Made by a program: the position numbers and the translations under genes
Source of the DNA: Algoriphagus zhangzhouensis
GTDB lineage: Bacteria > Bacteroidota > Bacteroidia > Cytophagales > Cyclobacteriaceae
Assembly (NCBI RefSeq): GCF_900148515.1
Contig: NZ_FRXN01000001.1
Location: 62,001 to 126,000, forward strand
DNA length: 64,000 bases
Direction of reading: 5' to 3'
Shown here: positions 17,217 to 26,473 of the stretch, piece after piece
Position numbering within the stretch: the first letter of the stretch is position 1
Layout: every line of letters starts with the position of its first letter
The notes under the pieces: model-generated
Database searches by the model: none
Seen by the model: only the letters and a program-made list of their open reading frames with translations
Told to the model about the DNA's origin: nothing

Positions 17217-18515
17217 ATCTGCATTCAGGAACTAGGGTTAAGGGAAGACTTAATTTTTTTCCAAGAAACCACAGAGTTCACTGAGTTTTTATAGAGAATT
17301 AATTGTTGATAGTGTATTGTCTATGATCCAGTGGGTTTTCATTGTTGTATGCCTTCGGCGTTGAGATTGGAAAAGAATTGGAAAATTGAAAGATTGAAAA
17401 ATTGCAAAATTGGGAAATCGGATAAGAAGGATTTAGTGGTCGGTGTTCAGTGATTAGCTTGTAAGTTGTAAACGGTAAGTGGTTAGTAGTCCATTGACCA
17501 CAGTCCATAGTTCAATGTTGGAGGTTAAGTCAGAAAGCTAAAAGTTGAAAGGGTTGTGATGGTTATGTGCCTTTGGCGCTGTGATAGTTAAAGAATTGGA
17601 AAATTGAAAGATTGGAATATTGCAAAATTTGGGAATCCTTTTAACACAGGGAGAGAGCAGGTAATGGAAGTTGGAAGGGTTGTTTTTGTTGTCTGCCTTC
17701 AGCGTTTTTATGGTAGGGAAGAGGGAACTAATATATGAGAAATATATCAAGAGGCTCAAAGGTGAAAGCAGAAAGGGGGTTGATGGGTGTACGCGGAGTG
17801 TTGATGAACGCTAAATTTTGAATATCAAATTTCGAATATCGAATAAAAATTTGCCTTAAATGGTCTCAACCTTGAATAGGCCTGGGCTTTAGCCCAGGTT
17901 TTATAGATAGAAACAAAGGCCATTTCCCACGGCTACGAGATATAAATTGACCACTAGACTTGGTGCCGAGGAGTGGACGAAGAATCAATTTTTAGGCACA
18001 TTTGATAATTTCTTTTTGAACTTGCAATCTTTTATGATGGATGCTAGGAATTCCCAACCCCAAGTTACACAAGGGATGAAATCCGGTAAATAGATGTTCG
18101 TGAAGACACGAACATGGGCGCAAGGACGAACAGGAGCATTAAGATGTTCGTGAAGACACGAACATGGGCGTTTACCAATTCCCTATTCCCGAATCCCTAC
18201 CACAGAGCCACAGAGAACACTGAGGTTTCACAGAGTTTTTTGAAAAAGTCTCCTAATCTCCCAATTCCTCCCGGTTCGACCTATAAAAACGCCGCAGGCA
18301 TACAACAATTACAACACGAAGTTCACAACTATTACAACACTATTCCCTAATCCCTAATCTCTCTTCTCCAATCTCTATTCTCTTTTCTCCAATCCCTATT
18401 TCTTTGGTACTTGATTCTTGGTTCTCGGATCTTGGTTCTAGATATCAAATTCCCTTAAAATGAAAAAAGACAACCCTTCACCGAGTTGCCTTTTAAAATT
18501 AAGCTGTCTGAAATA
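17217..18515. repeat. Gene-poor repeat field, right part (inverted and direct copies)
   Basis: No credible gene. At about 17340-17420, 17553-17640 and 17680-17715 parts of the compound repeat occur in the opposite orientation, recognised by GCCTTCGGC or GCCTTTGGC next to 'ttgtatg' or 'ttatgtg' and by runs of 'attggaaaattgaaagattg'. At 17268-17295 there is a degenerate 'cacagag' segment. From 18144 to about 18400 there is a third direct copy. The sequence about 17880-17905 holds the small inverted repeat cctgggctttagcccagg. The arrangement leaves the DUF6266 gene between repeats of both orientations. Confidence 0.7.
18094..18165. repeat. Tandem pair of the 22-bp palindrome, copies 2 and 3
   Basis: The palindrome with stem ATGTTCGTG and loop AAGA occurs at 18094-18115 and again at 18144-18165, exactly 50 bp apart. 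Each is followed by GGGCG. The second copy leads into a full compound repeat unit, as copy 1 does at 15700. Confidence 0.8.
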
Positions 18516-19217
18516 TTAATGAGCATTCCCATTATCAGTAAAAATAGACTTGATGGTCATGCCAATAATTTTTATGTCGAAGTAGGGATCCCAATTTTTG
18601 ATATAATACATGTCCAATTTATAGCGGAAGTACATTGAATTAGGAACTTGTGTTTCTCCCCTGTATCCCTTGGCTTGAGCCAATCCTGTTAAGCCGGGTT
18701 TAACTAAATGACGATTTTTAAAACCTTCTATTTTTTCGGCATACTCATCATTTTGTTTAAGAATTTGAGGTCTTGGGCCTACCAAAGACATATTGCCATA
18801 TATTACATTCAATAATTGTGGCAATTCATCCAAGCTGGTTTTTCTCAAAATCTTACCCACTCTGGTTATTCTTGGATCATTTCGAGTTGCTTGCTTAATG
18901 TCTGCATCCTTGTTCACCACCATTGTTCTGAATTTGTAACAATTAAATGTGGTATTATTCAACCCCTCTCTGCTCTGTTTGAAAAATACAGGACCTTTGG
19001 AATCGAGCTTAATTAATATAGCAATGATAGGAAAAAGCCATGATCCTACTAGAATCATATAGCCTAAGGAAAGTCCTAAATCCACGGCCCTTTTAATGGT
19101 TAAGTTTTGCCAATTAAAATGTTCTGAGAATAGTCTTTCGTCAGATTCTTGATTTAGTACCTTTTCTTCTATCGTTAACCTTGGATAACGATGAATATTC
19201 TGAAAATCTTCTAACAT
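18516..19217 (-). CDS. Sugar transferase (monotopic undecaprenyl-phosphate sugar-1-P transferase)
   Basis: A 233-residue enzyme that would load a sugar-1-phosphate onto undecaprenyl phosphate, the first step of a lipid-linked glycan. A single hydrophobic segment (46-70) precedes the catalytic domain, which has CYKFRTM (93-99), the catalytic Asp-Glu in SLDELPQLLN (D130, E131), MSLVGPRP (143-150) and KPGLTGLAQ. The four-helix N-terminal region of WcaJ/EpsE-type enzymes is absent; instead there are about 40 polar residues. It is divergent from the WecA-like gene, with 250 bp between them. It may initiate the polymer made by the operon at 1-14534. Confidence 0.88.
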   Translation of the reverse strand: MLEDFQNIHRYPRLTIEEKVLNQESDERLFSEHFNWQNLTIKRAVDLGLSLGYMILVGSWLFPIIAILIKLDSKGPVFFKQSREGLNNTTFNCYKFRTMVVNKDADIKQATRNDPRITRVGKILRKTSLDELPQLLNVIYGNMSLVGPRPQILKQNDEYAEKIEGFKNRHLVKPGLTGLAQAKGYRGETQVPNSMYFRYKLDMYYIKNWDPYFDIKIIGMTIKSIFTDNGNAH

Positions 19218-19467
19218 TAGTTTGGTGGTTAATTGAAAAAATTGTTGGTTCCGTTTATCTTGGGTACTATAAAAGTCTAAATTATTAACGATTTTTCACA
19301 GAAAACACTGATATTTTTATAAATACATAAAATTGTATTTTGTTCATAAAAAATAGGCTGCAAGTAATTTTTGGTACGGTTTTTTAGTAGAAGCACGTAA
19401 AAAGCACTAGCTTTGAGTCGCATAATGCTGATTTTCATCGTTAGGTAGGAAACCGACTATTAACAAA

Positions 19468-20628
19468 ATGACAAATATTTTTGCGCTTTTAACTGCTTTT
19501 TCAATTGGGATTTCCATTTTTCCTGTACTGATTAAAATATTTACCAAATTTAATTACTCAGATAGCCCAGGGGGACGAAAGATTCATTTGAATGAAGTGC
19601 CTTCTATGGGAGGTATTGCTTTTTTTATTGCTGCTTTATTGTCCATTCTGATTTGGAATTGGCCTTTATCTCCTTTAAGCTATAGATTTCTGATTGGGGG
19701 AATTTTATTGGTGTTTTTTGTGGGGCTTCGAGATGATATGGTAGAATTAAGGGCCTCTAGAAAATTATTGGGACAACTTATCGCCGTGATCATGGTTGTT
19801 GTAGCCGCAGATATCAGAATTAAGGATTTGCACGGATTTTTGGGAATAGGGGAATTGCCTCTGATGATATCTTATGGTTTTTCTGCATTTGTTCTTTTAG
19901 CATTGACTAATGCTTTTAATCTAATAGATGGTTTAGATGGCCTTGCCGGGACTATGGCTGTTATCGTTTTTTCTTGTTTAGGTTTGTGGTTTATGTACCA
20001 TGGCTTGGAAAGCTTAGCAGTTCTTTCTTTCACCTTTTTAGGTGGGGTTTTGGCTTTTCTGGTTTTCAATTGGCACCCTGCAAAAATCTTTATGGGTGAT
20101 ACCGGGTCTTTAACATTAGGTTTTACCATGGGGGCTTTGATTATCGCTTTTATGGAACATAATGCTCTTTTACCTGAAAATTCTTCTCCATGGAGATTTG
20201 AGTCTATATTCTCTATGGGGGTAGCACTAATGATGTTCCCTTTATATGATATGGCAAGAGTTTTCTTCCGTAGAATAAAAAGAGGGAAAGGGCCGATGAC
20301 TCCTGATAAGAGCCATGTTCACCATTTTTTAATGAGAATGGGTTTGAAGCACAATCAGGTTTCTTTGATTTTAGGAGGGCTTCAGCTATTATTTATTGCC
20401 ATTGCCATTGGAATGAAAAACTATTCAGATCATTTGGTATTGCCGCTAATTTCAATCTTAGCTCTTTCATTAGGCTTTTGGCTGGATACTGTTGCTGTTA
20501 AAAACGTTAAAAAGAAGGTCTCCAAACTTCCTAGAGTTTTAGAAGTGAGTCCGAAGAAAACGTTGGATAAATCCAAAATTGATATCGATCTGAAAAAAAT
20601 CACTGACTCGAAGGTTAATATGAATTGA
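19468..20628 (+). CDS. WecA/TagO-like polyprenyl-phosphate HexNAc-1-P transferase
   Basis: A 386-residue polytopic enzyme with about 10-11 membrane spans. It shows the family signatures GGRKIHLNEVPSMGGIAFF, the Asp-rich NAFNLIDGLDGLAG (D154, D157), IFMGDTGSLTLGF and the His loop KSHVHHFLMRMG. It transfers GlcNAc-1-P, or a related sugar, from UDP to undecaprenyl phosphate. The C-terminal 45 residues are charged and cytoplasmic. It is the polytopic type, unrelated in fold to the two monotopic sugar transferases nearby. Gene order suggests a transcript with the aminotransferase 128 bp downstream, although that gap could hold its own promoter. Confidence 0.9.
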   Translation: MTNIFALLTAFSIGISIFPVLIKIFTKFNYSDSPGGRKIHLNEVPSMGGIAFFIAALLSILIWNWPLSPLSYRFLIGGILLVFFVGLRDDMVELRASRKLLGQLIAVIMVVVAADIRIKDLHGFLGIGELPLMISYGFSAFVLLALTNAFNLIDGLDGLAGTMAVIVFSCLGLWFMYHGLESLAVLSFTFLGGVLAFLVFNWHPAKIFMGDTGSLTLGFTMGALIIAFMEHNALLPENSSPWRFESIFSMGVALMMFPLYDMARVFFRRIKRGKGPMTPDKSHVHHFLMRMGLKHNQVSLILGGLQLLFIAIAIGMKNYSDHLVLPLISILALSLGFWLDTVAVKNVKKKVSKLPRVLEVSPKKTLDKSKIDIDLKKITDSKVNMN

Positions 20629-20756
20629 TGAATTTGACGTTTAAACACATAAAATGCCATTAAAGGAAATTTTTTGTTTTAACTAATTTTTAGGTTGGTT
20701 GGCTTTTTGCATATTAGCTAGTAAGTTACGGTCTAATACTGCTTTCAATCTTATTA

Positions 20757-21893
20757 ATGGCTTACCAGTACAAACTTTCTGCTCCAATATTTGATGGGAA
20801 TGAATTGATTTATTCCCAACAAGCAATTACCTCTGGGCAACTGGCTACAACTGGTAGTTTTATTGATAAATTTGAAAGTAAGCTGAGTAAAAAGCTCAAA
20901 TCTCATCAAGCTGTAGCTCTTAACTCTGGAACAAGTTCGCTTCATTTAGCCCTAGTTCTTTTGGGCATTTCTTCGGGCGATGAGGTAATCTGTCAATCCT
21001 TTACTTTTTGTGCCTCAGCTAATCCAATTATTTATTTAGGAGCGAAACCTATTTTCGTTGATAGCGAAAAAGATACTTGGAATATGTCTCCGGAATTGTT
21101 GGAGGATGCAATCATGCACCGAATTGCGCATGGGAAAAAGCCTAAAGCCATTATAGTAGTTCATTTATTTGGTATGCCTGCCAAAATGAAAGAAATAATG
21201 GAAATTGCTACTAAATATCATATTCCAGTTTTGGAAGATGCTGCAGAGGCTGTCGGAAGCAAAATTGATGAAAAATCCTGTGGGACTTTTGGCGACATTG
21301 GAGTTTATTCATTTAATGGAAATAAAATTGTATCAGCAGGTGGAGGAGGAGCATTGATAGCAAATGATTCTTCTTTGGTACAAAAAGCCCGTTATTTATC
21401 TACTCAAGCTCGCGAAGACCTTCCTTATTACCAGCATTTGGAGATAGGGTATAATTATAAAATGAATAATCTTTCTGCTGCTATCGGGTTAGCCCAGATT
21501 GAGCAATTGGATAAGTGTGTCAAGAAAAGGAGACAGATAAATTCCAATTACAGAAAACTTATAGGTGGTATTCCAGGAATTATATTCCAAAATGAGATTC
21601 CTGGTGCATTTTCTAATTATTGGCTAAGTACAATTTTAATAAATGAAAAAGTCACTGGATTCAACAATGACCAGTTAAGAATTGCATTTATGAAGAATGG
21701 CATCGAAACACGCTTTCTATGGAAACCCCTTCACATGCAACCGGTCTTTAAAGAGATTCAATTTTTTGGAGGAGATACCTCTAGATCCTTTTTTCAAAAA
21801 GGAATTTGTTTACCTAGTTCAGCCGATTTGACCTTTGAGGATCAAGAAAATATAGTCGGTGTTATAGTTAAAGAGTTGGCAAAAACATTCTAG
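20757..21893 (+). CDS. DegT/DnrJ/EryC1/StrS aminotransferase (PglE-like)
   Basis: A 378-residue PLP enzyme. It shows ALNSGTSSLHLAL (phosphate-binding), FTFCASANPIIYLGAKPIFVD, VLEDAAEAVGS and the PLP-lysine in SFNGNKIVSAGGGG (K190). Family members convert UDP-4-keto-6-deoxy sugars to 4-amino sugars with glutamate. Placed with a PglF-like dehydratase (22768) and a PglC-like transferase (21899), it most likely makes a UDP-4-amino-4,6-dideoxy-GlcNAc. It starts with ATG and ends 5 bp before the next gene. Confidence 0.9.
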   Translation: MAYQYKLSAPIFDGNELIYSQQAITSGQLATTGSFIDKFESKLSKKLKSHQAVALNSGTSSLHLALVLLGISSGDEVICQSFTFCASANPIIYLGAKPIFVDSEKDTWNMSPELLEDAIMHRIAHGKKPKAIIVVHLFGMPAKMKEIMEIATKYHIPVLEDAAEAVGSKIDEKSCGTFGDIGVYSFNGNKIVSAGGGGALIANDSSLVQKARYLSTQAREDLPYYQHLEIGYNYKMNNLSAAIGLAQIEQLDKCVKKRRQINSNYRKLIGGIPGIIFQNEIPGAFSNYWLSTILINEKVTGFNNDQLRIAFMKNGIETRFLWKPLHMQPVFKEIQFFGGDTSRSFFQKGICLPSSADLTFEDQENIVGVIVKELAKTF

Positions 21894-21898
21894 AATAG

Positions 21899-22504
21899 GT
21901 GCTATATAATAAAATTGGAAAGAGATTGGTGGACCTATTTCTATCATCTCTGCTGTTTCTCCTTTTATTGCCAATTTTTTTCATTCTATTTCTTATTCTT
22001 TCCATCCACTTTAGAGGGAATCCAATTTTTACTCAGCCTCGTCCTGGTCTTAACTCTCAAATTTTTCAGATTTTGAAGTTTAAAACAATGAAAGATACCC
22101 TGAGTGCAAAAGGAGATTTGCTACCAGATTCCGAGAGAATTACTGATTTGGGTAGGTTGGTAAGGAAGTTCTCTTTAGATGAAATTCCTCAACTCCTCAA
22201 TGTGATCAAAGGCGATATGAGCCTAGTTGGACCTAGACCTCTTTTGGTTGAATATTTACCCCTTTATTCCAAAGAGCAAATTAAAAGACATGATGTAAGA
22301 CCCGGCGTTACAGGTTGGGCCCAAATTAATGGTAGAAATGCCATTTCCTGGGAAGAGAAATTTCAATTGGATGTGTATTATGTTGATCACATCTCTATCA
22401 TTTTAGATTTGAAAATACTATTCATTACTTTTTTTAATGTAATCCAAGGAAAAGGAGTTTCTCAGCAAGGTCACGTGAGTATGGGGAAGTTTGAGGGTAA
22501 TTGA
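21899..22504 (+). CDS. PglC-like sugar transferase (small monotopic PGT)
   Basis: A 201-residue enzyme of PglC length. A re-entrant hydrophobic helix (about 12-34) is followed by GNPIFTQPRPG, ILKFKTMKDT, the catalytic SLDEIPQLLN, MSLVGPRPLL and RPGVTGWAQINGRN. It would transfer a diacetamido-sugar-1-P to undecaprenyl phosphate. The start is GTG, 5 bp after the aminotransferase stop; the first internal ATG would remove the membrane helix and part of the domain. A downstream 4,6-dehydratase completes the set. An acetyltransferase like PglD was not found in the window. Confidence 0.9.
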   Translation: MLYNKIGKRLVDLFLSSLLFLLLLPIFFILFLILSIHFRGNPIFTQPRPGLNSQIFQILKFKTMKDTLSAKGDLLPDSERITDLGRLVRKFSLDEIPQLLNVIKGDMSLVGPRPLLVEYLPLYSKEQIKRHDVRPGVTGWAQINGRNAISWEEKFQLDVYYVDHISIILDLKILFITFFNVIQGKGVSQQGHVSMGKFEGN

Positions 22505-22767
22505 GGAATTCATCCATAATTCATTTTCCCTTAATCTTAAATTTTGTAGAAATTTTATCTTTATTCAATCAATTTCTTCAAGCTCTTATTTTCCGTATGT
22601 AATTCTTTTTTTGCTGAAAGTCCTTGGTTTAATGCAAAATAAAATTGGATACATCCGAAACTTACCCAAGGATGTTTGGTGAAATTGTAAAAAAAAGCTT
22701 ATTTTGTGTGCAATTATAATTGTTTTGGCACATCAATTAACCAACCATATTTGAATCCAATTCTACT

Positions 22768-24678
22768 ATGAATTTTTTGACTCGGTTAAAAATCCTTCCA
22801 CGATGGATTATTGCCACCCTTGATGCAGTGATACTTTTCCATTGTGCCCTTTTCGGATACCTGGTTCGTTTTAACTTTGAATTAGCTCTAATAGAGCAAA
22901 ATGATGCAGTTGCTGGATCCTTTACTTTTATGGTAGGTGGATTATTGGTAATGCAAAACACCAGAAGTTATGAAGGAATTGTTCGTCATACAGGGTTTAA
23001 GGACGGCTCCAATATTTTTAAAACCATTGGAATTAATTTCGTGCTGTTTCTATTCTTGAATTTCTTTCATGGGAACTTCCTGAATGACCGCTTCCTATTG
23101 CCGACTTCGGTCCTTATTATCGCTAGTTTGTCATCTCTTTTCAGTTTGATCTTTTATCGATTACTGGTAAAAGAGCTTTTTGTCTATATCAAGTATGGCT
23201 TGGTTCAAAAAGAGCTTAAAAACGTTGTCATTTTTGGAGCGGGAGAATCTGGGATTATCGCTCAAGAAGCTATCAAAGGAGACGGAACGAGCTTTTATAA
23301 TACTGTAGCCTTTTTGGATGATGATTCTAAAAAGGAGGGGAAAAACATTTCTGGAACTCGCATTTTTGAAGGGTTGACGGAGTTAGAAAGACTTGTAGAG
23401 CAGCATTCTGTTTCTGAGTTAATTATTGCTGTTAGGGATCTTTCCGTTCAAAGAAAAAGAGAAATCATTGATGAGTGTTTAAGACTTAAAATTTCTGTTT
23501 CAATAATACCTCCTGTTGATCAATGGATAAAAGGTGGTCTGACAACAGGAGCAATTCGAGAAATTAAGATTGAAGATTTGCTTTCAAGGGAGCAAATTAA
23601 ATTGGACAATCCAAGAATTCAGGAAGACCTTATGGATAAGGTAGTTTTGGTAACTGGTGCTGCTGGATCAATTGGTTCTGAACTTTGTCGTCAAATTTCA
23701 CATTACCAGCCGAAATTGTTGGTGATGTTGGATATTGCGGAATCGGCATTGTATGATGTGGAAAATGAATTTCGTGAGAGCTATCCTAATTGTCCTATCA
23801 AAATCATTTTGGGTGATGTAAGGAATAAAAAGAAAATGCGGGAAGTATTTAAAAACTTCAAACCGCAAGTAGTATTCCATGCAGCTGCATACAAGCACGT
23901 TCCTATGATGGAGAATTATCCTGAGGAAGCTATCCAGTCAAACGTGTTGGGAACAAAGATTCTTGCCGACCTTTCAGTACTTTCCCAAGTGGATAAGTTT
24001 GTGTTTGTTTCTACTGATAAAGCTGTAAACCCTACCAATGTGATGGGGGCAAGCAAGCGCGCAGCGGAAATGTATGTTCAAGCTTTGAATGAATACCTAG
24101 AAGTCAATCACAAAAAATACCACACGAAGTTTATTACAACTAGATTCGGTAATGTTTTGGGATCTAATGGATCGGTGATACCATTATTCAAAAAGCAAAT
24201 TTTGCATGGTGGTCCGATAACAGTGACTCATCCGGAGATTACAAGGTTCTTTATGACTATTCCTGAAGCTTGTCAATTAGTATTGGAAGCTGGAGTCATG
24301 GGACATGGTGGTGAGATCTATGTGTTTGACATGGGAGAAGCTGTGAAAATTTTGGATTTGGCGAAGAAGATGATTCAGCTTTCTGGAAAGCGTGTTGATG
24401 AAGATATTAAGATAGTTTTCACAGGTTTGAGAGAAGGAGAGAAGTTGTATGAGGAACTGCTCAATGATTTTGAAACAGTGAAAATTACCCATCATCCTAA
24501 AATCAAAATAGCTCAAGTATTACCTTCTGCCTACCATAAGGTAGATGGCCAAGTTGAGCTTTTCCAAGAATTGATTCAAAAAAGTTCGGAAAATGAAATT
24601 GTCGGTCACTTGAAGACTATAGTTCCTGAATTCATTTCAAACTCTTCTAGATTTGAGGTTTTGGATAGATTGAATTAA
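22768..24678 (+). CDS. Membrane-bound UDP-sugar 4,6-dehydratase (PglF/CapD/WbpM family)
   Basis: A 636-residue protein with about four N-terminal membrane spans, a first Rossmann-like region (VVIFGAGESGIIAQEA) and the catalytic SDR domain. The NAD motif is TGAAGSIG at 296-303. The active site STDKAVNPTNVMGASKR has Met426 in place of the usual tyrosine (M426, K430), the hallmark of this family, and Asp417/Lys418 are conserved. It converts UDP-GlcNAc to the 4-keto-6-deoxy sugar. It follows pglC-like by 263 bp with no gene between. A terminator follows at 24705. Confidence 0.93.
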   Translation: MNFLTRLKILPRWIIATLDAVILFHCALFGYLVRFNFELALIEQNDAVAGSFTFMVGGLLVMQNTRSYEGIVRHTGFKDGSNIFKTIGINFVLFLFLNFFHGNFLNDRFLLPTSVLIIASLSSLFSLIFYRLLVKELFVYIKYGLVQKELKNVVIFGAGESGIIAQEAIKGDGTSFYNTVAFLDDDSKKEGKNISGTRIFEGLTELERLVEQHSVSELIIAVRDLSVQRKREIIDECLRLKISVSIIPPVDQWIKGGLTTGAIREIKIEDLLSREQIKLDNPRIQEDLMDKVVLVTGAAGSIGSELCRQISHYQPKLLVMLDIAESALYDVENEFRESYPNCPIKIILGDVRNKKKMREVFKNFKPQVVFHAAAYKHVPMMENYPEEAIQSNVLGTKILADLSVLSQVDKFVFVSTDKAVNPTNVMGASKRAAEMYVQALNEYLEVNHKKYHTKFITTRFGNVLGSNGSVIPLFKKQILHGGPITVTHPEITRFFMTIPEACQLVLEAGVMGHGGEIYVFDMGEAVKILDLAKKMIQLSGKRVDEDIKIVFTGLREGEKLYEELLNDFETVKITHHPKIKIAQVLPSAYHKVDGQVELFQELIQKSSENEIVGHLKTIVPEFISNSSRFEVLDRLN

Positions 24679-24704
24679 TCTTCCCGGAAAGCAATTAAAC
24701 ATTG

Positions 24705-24726
24705 AAAGACTGCAAATGCAGTCTTT
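24705..24726 (+). terminator. Intrinsic terminator after the PglF-like gene
   Basis: A perfect nine-pair stem AAAGACTGC with loop AAAT, followed by TTTTATTTTA. It ends the second glycan gene group. Confidence 0.85.
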
Positions 24727-24766
24727 TTTATTTTAGAGCAATTTCTCTTTATTACTGAAGCTAGTG

Positions 24767-24774
24767 TAAATTTG
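24767..24774 (+). promoter_or_regulatory. Possible Bacteroidota -7 promoter box
   Basis: TAAATTTG matches the TAnnTTTG consensus and lies 40 bp before the ATG of the FAD oxidoreductase, just after a terminator. No convincing TTTG -33 box was found at the usual distance. Confidence 0.35.
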
Positions 24775-24813
24775 CATTTCAAATACCCATAGTTTAAGGA
24801 TAAACACCTTACC

Positions 24814-26394
24814 ATGAAAAAGACCTTCACACTACAGCTAAGCCCAAAAGAGGCTTATGATCCTGAAATATTCAAACAAGTGGTCTTGAAAAAAGCAGGA
24901 TTAAAGAGTGACGAAAAAGATTGCTCCGTTCGTCAAATCAAACGATCAATCGATGCTCGCGGCAGGAATGTAAAAGTCAATGTTGAGGCTGAGTTGTTTT
25001 TTCATGAACCCCCGACTCCACGATTTGACCCTCCTACCAAATATCAATCGGTAAAAAATTCTGATCCCATCATCATAGTTGGGGCTGGACCAGCAGGGCT
25101 GTTTGCTGCACTTCGAGCTATTGAGTTAGGAGTGAAGCCCATTGTGATTGAAAGAGGAAAGGATGTTCAATCGCGAAGACGGGACTTGGCAGCAATCAAT
25201 AAGGATCATTTCGTAAATCCAGATTCCAATTATTGTTTCGGAGAAGGAGGGGCAGGAACTTATTCGGATGGGAAACTCTACACAAGGTCTAAGAAAAGAG
25301 GAGATGTCCGTAGAATAATGGAAATCTTGGTTGCTCATGGGGCAACAGAAGAGATATTGGTTGATGCTCATCCCCATATCGGGACAAATAAATTACCTGT
25401 ATTGGTGACGAAGCTACGGGAAAGTATTCTAGATGCCGGTGGGGAAGTCTTATTTGATACTCGTGTAGAAGACTTTGTGATAGAAGAAAATGAATTAAAG
25501 GGAGTTGTAACTCAAGATGGTGAGAAAATCCATGGCCTTGGGGTTATTTTAGCTACAGGACATTCTGCTAGGGATATTTTTGAATTACTTCATGCAAAGA
25601 ATGTATTAATAGAGGCCAAACCTTTCGCTTTGGGAGTTCGAATTGAGCATTCTCAAAATTTGATCGATCAGATTCAATATCATTGTGAGGTTGACAGGGG
25701 ACCTTATTTGCCTGCATCTTCTTATTCTTTAGTTCAACAAACCCAATTCAAAGGAAAACAAAGAGGTGTATTTAGCTTTTGTATGTGCCCGGGAGGGTTT
25801 ATTGTTCCCGCTGCAACTTCTCCAGGAGAATTGGTGGTGAATGGAATGAGCCCTAGTCGAAGAGATAGCAAATTTGCGAATTCTGGAATGGTGGTCGCTG
25901 TTGAATTGGAGGACCTTCCGCAATATCAAAAATACGGGCCTTTGGCAGCCATGCATTTTCAAGCAGAAATCGAGAAAAAAGCTTGGGAAGTGGGAGGGAA
26001 GACCCAAGTTGCTCCTGCCCAAAGAATGATGGATTTTGTAAATAGAAAATCCAGTAGCACTTTGTTGGATACTTCTTATCAACCTGGCTTAGCTTCTTCC
26101 AATATGGATGAGGTTTTACCTGATTTTATTGCCGAAAGAATGCGATTTGCTTTCAAAGCTTTTGGGCAAAAAATGAAAGGTTATTTGACCAATGAGGCCC
26201 AATTGATCGGAGTGGAAAGCAGAACCTCATCTCCTGTTCGTGTGCCTCGAGATCGAGAAAGCTTTGAGCATCCAGAACTAAAGCGTTTATATCCTTGTGG
26301 GGAAGGAGCCGGATATGCTGGCGGGATTGTTTCTGCAGCAATGGATGGAGAGCGCTGTGCGGAAAAGCTTATCGAGGCCTATGTGAAAGCCTAA
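24814..26394 (+). CDS. NAD(P)/FAD-dependent oxidoreductase (COG2509-type)
   Basis: A 526-residue flavoprotein. An N-terminal alpha/beta extension of about 85 residues precedes the FAD dinucleotide-binding motif VGAGPAGLFAA (G90-G95), followed by NYCFGEGGAGTYSDGKLYTR and ATGHSARDI. The C-terminus ends in CGEGAGYAGGIVSAAMDG, which contacts FAD in this family. The proteins are widespread but uncharacterised 'FAD-dependent dehydrogenases'; the substrate is unknown. It stands alone between a terminator and the exonuclease gene and is soluble. Confidence 0.85.
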   Translation: MKKTFTLQLSPKEAYDPEIFKQVVLKKAGLKSDEKDCSVRQIKRSIDARGRNVKVNVEAELFFHEPPTPRFDPPTKYQSVKNSDPIIIVGAGPAGLFAALRAIELGVKPIVIERGKDVQSRRRDLAAINKDHFVNPDSNYCFGEGGAGTYSDGKLYTRSKKRGDVRRIMEILVAHGATEEILVDAHPHIGTNKLPVLVTKLRESILDAGGEVLFDTRVEDFVIEENELKGVVTQDGEKIHGLGVILATGHSARDIFELLHAKNVLIEAKPFALGVRIEHSQNLIDQIQYHCEVDRGPYLPASSYSLVQQTQFKGKQRGVFSFCMCPGGFIVPAATSPGELVVNGMSPSRRDSKFANSGMVVAVELEDLPQYQKYGPLAAMHFQAEIEKKAWEVGGKTQVAPAQRMMDFVNRKSSSTLLDTSYQPGLASSNMDEVLPDFIAERMRFAFKAFGQKMKGYLTNEAQLIGVESRTSSPVRVPRDRESFEHPELKRLYPCGEGAGYAGGIVSAAMDGERCAEKLIEAYVKA

Positions 26395-26473
26395 AAAGCT
26401 TCATATAAAGACATTTGTTGTCAATTTTATTTATTTACAACTTTTTGAAACCTTCCTCGGTTATCTTTAAACA

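Noticed and set aside
15486..18515. Repeat field considered as an insertion sequence, integron or prophage remnant
   Set aside because: No transposase, integrase or phage gene, even broken, could be recognised; the units lack clear terminal inverted repeats with target duplications.
18516..19217. Sugar transferase suspected to be truncated because it lacks the four-helix N-terminal region
   Set aside because: It has its own start, a membrane helix and a full catalytic domain, and small monotopic enzymes of this size are normal; I see no remnant of a lost N-terminus upstream.
22491..22682. 63-residue ORF between the PglC-like and PglF-like genes
   Set aside because: It overlaps the end of the PglC-like gene, has no recognisable family and looks like chance translation of A+T-rich intergenic sequence.
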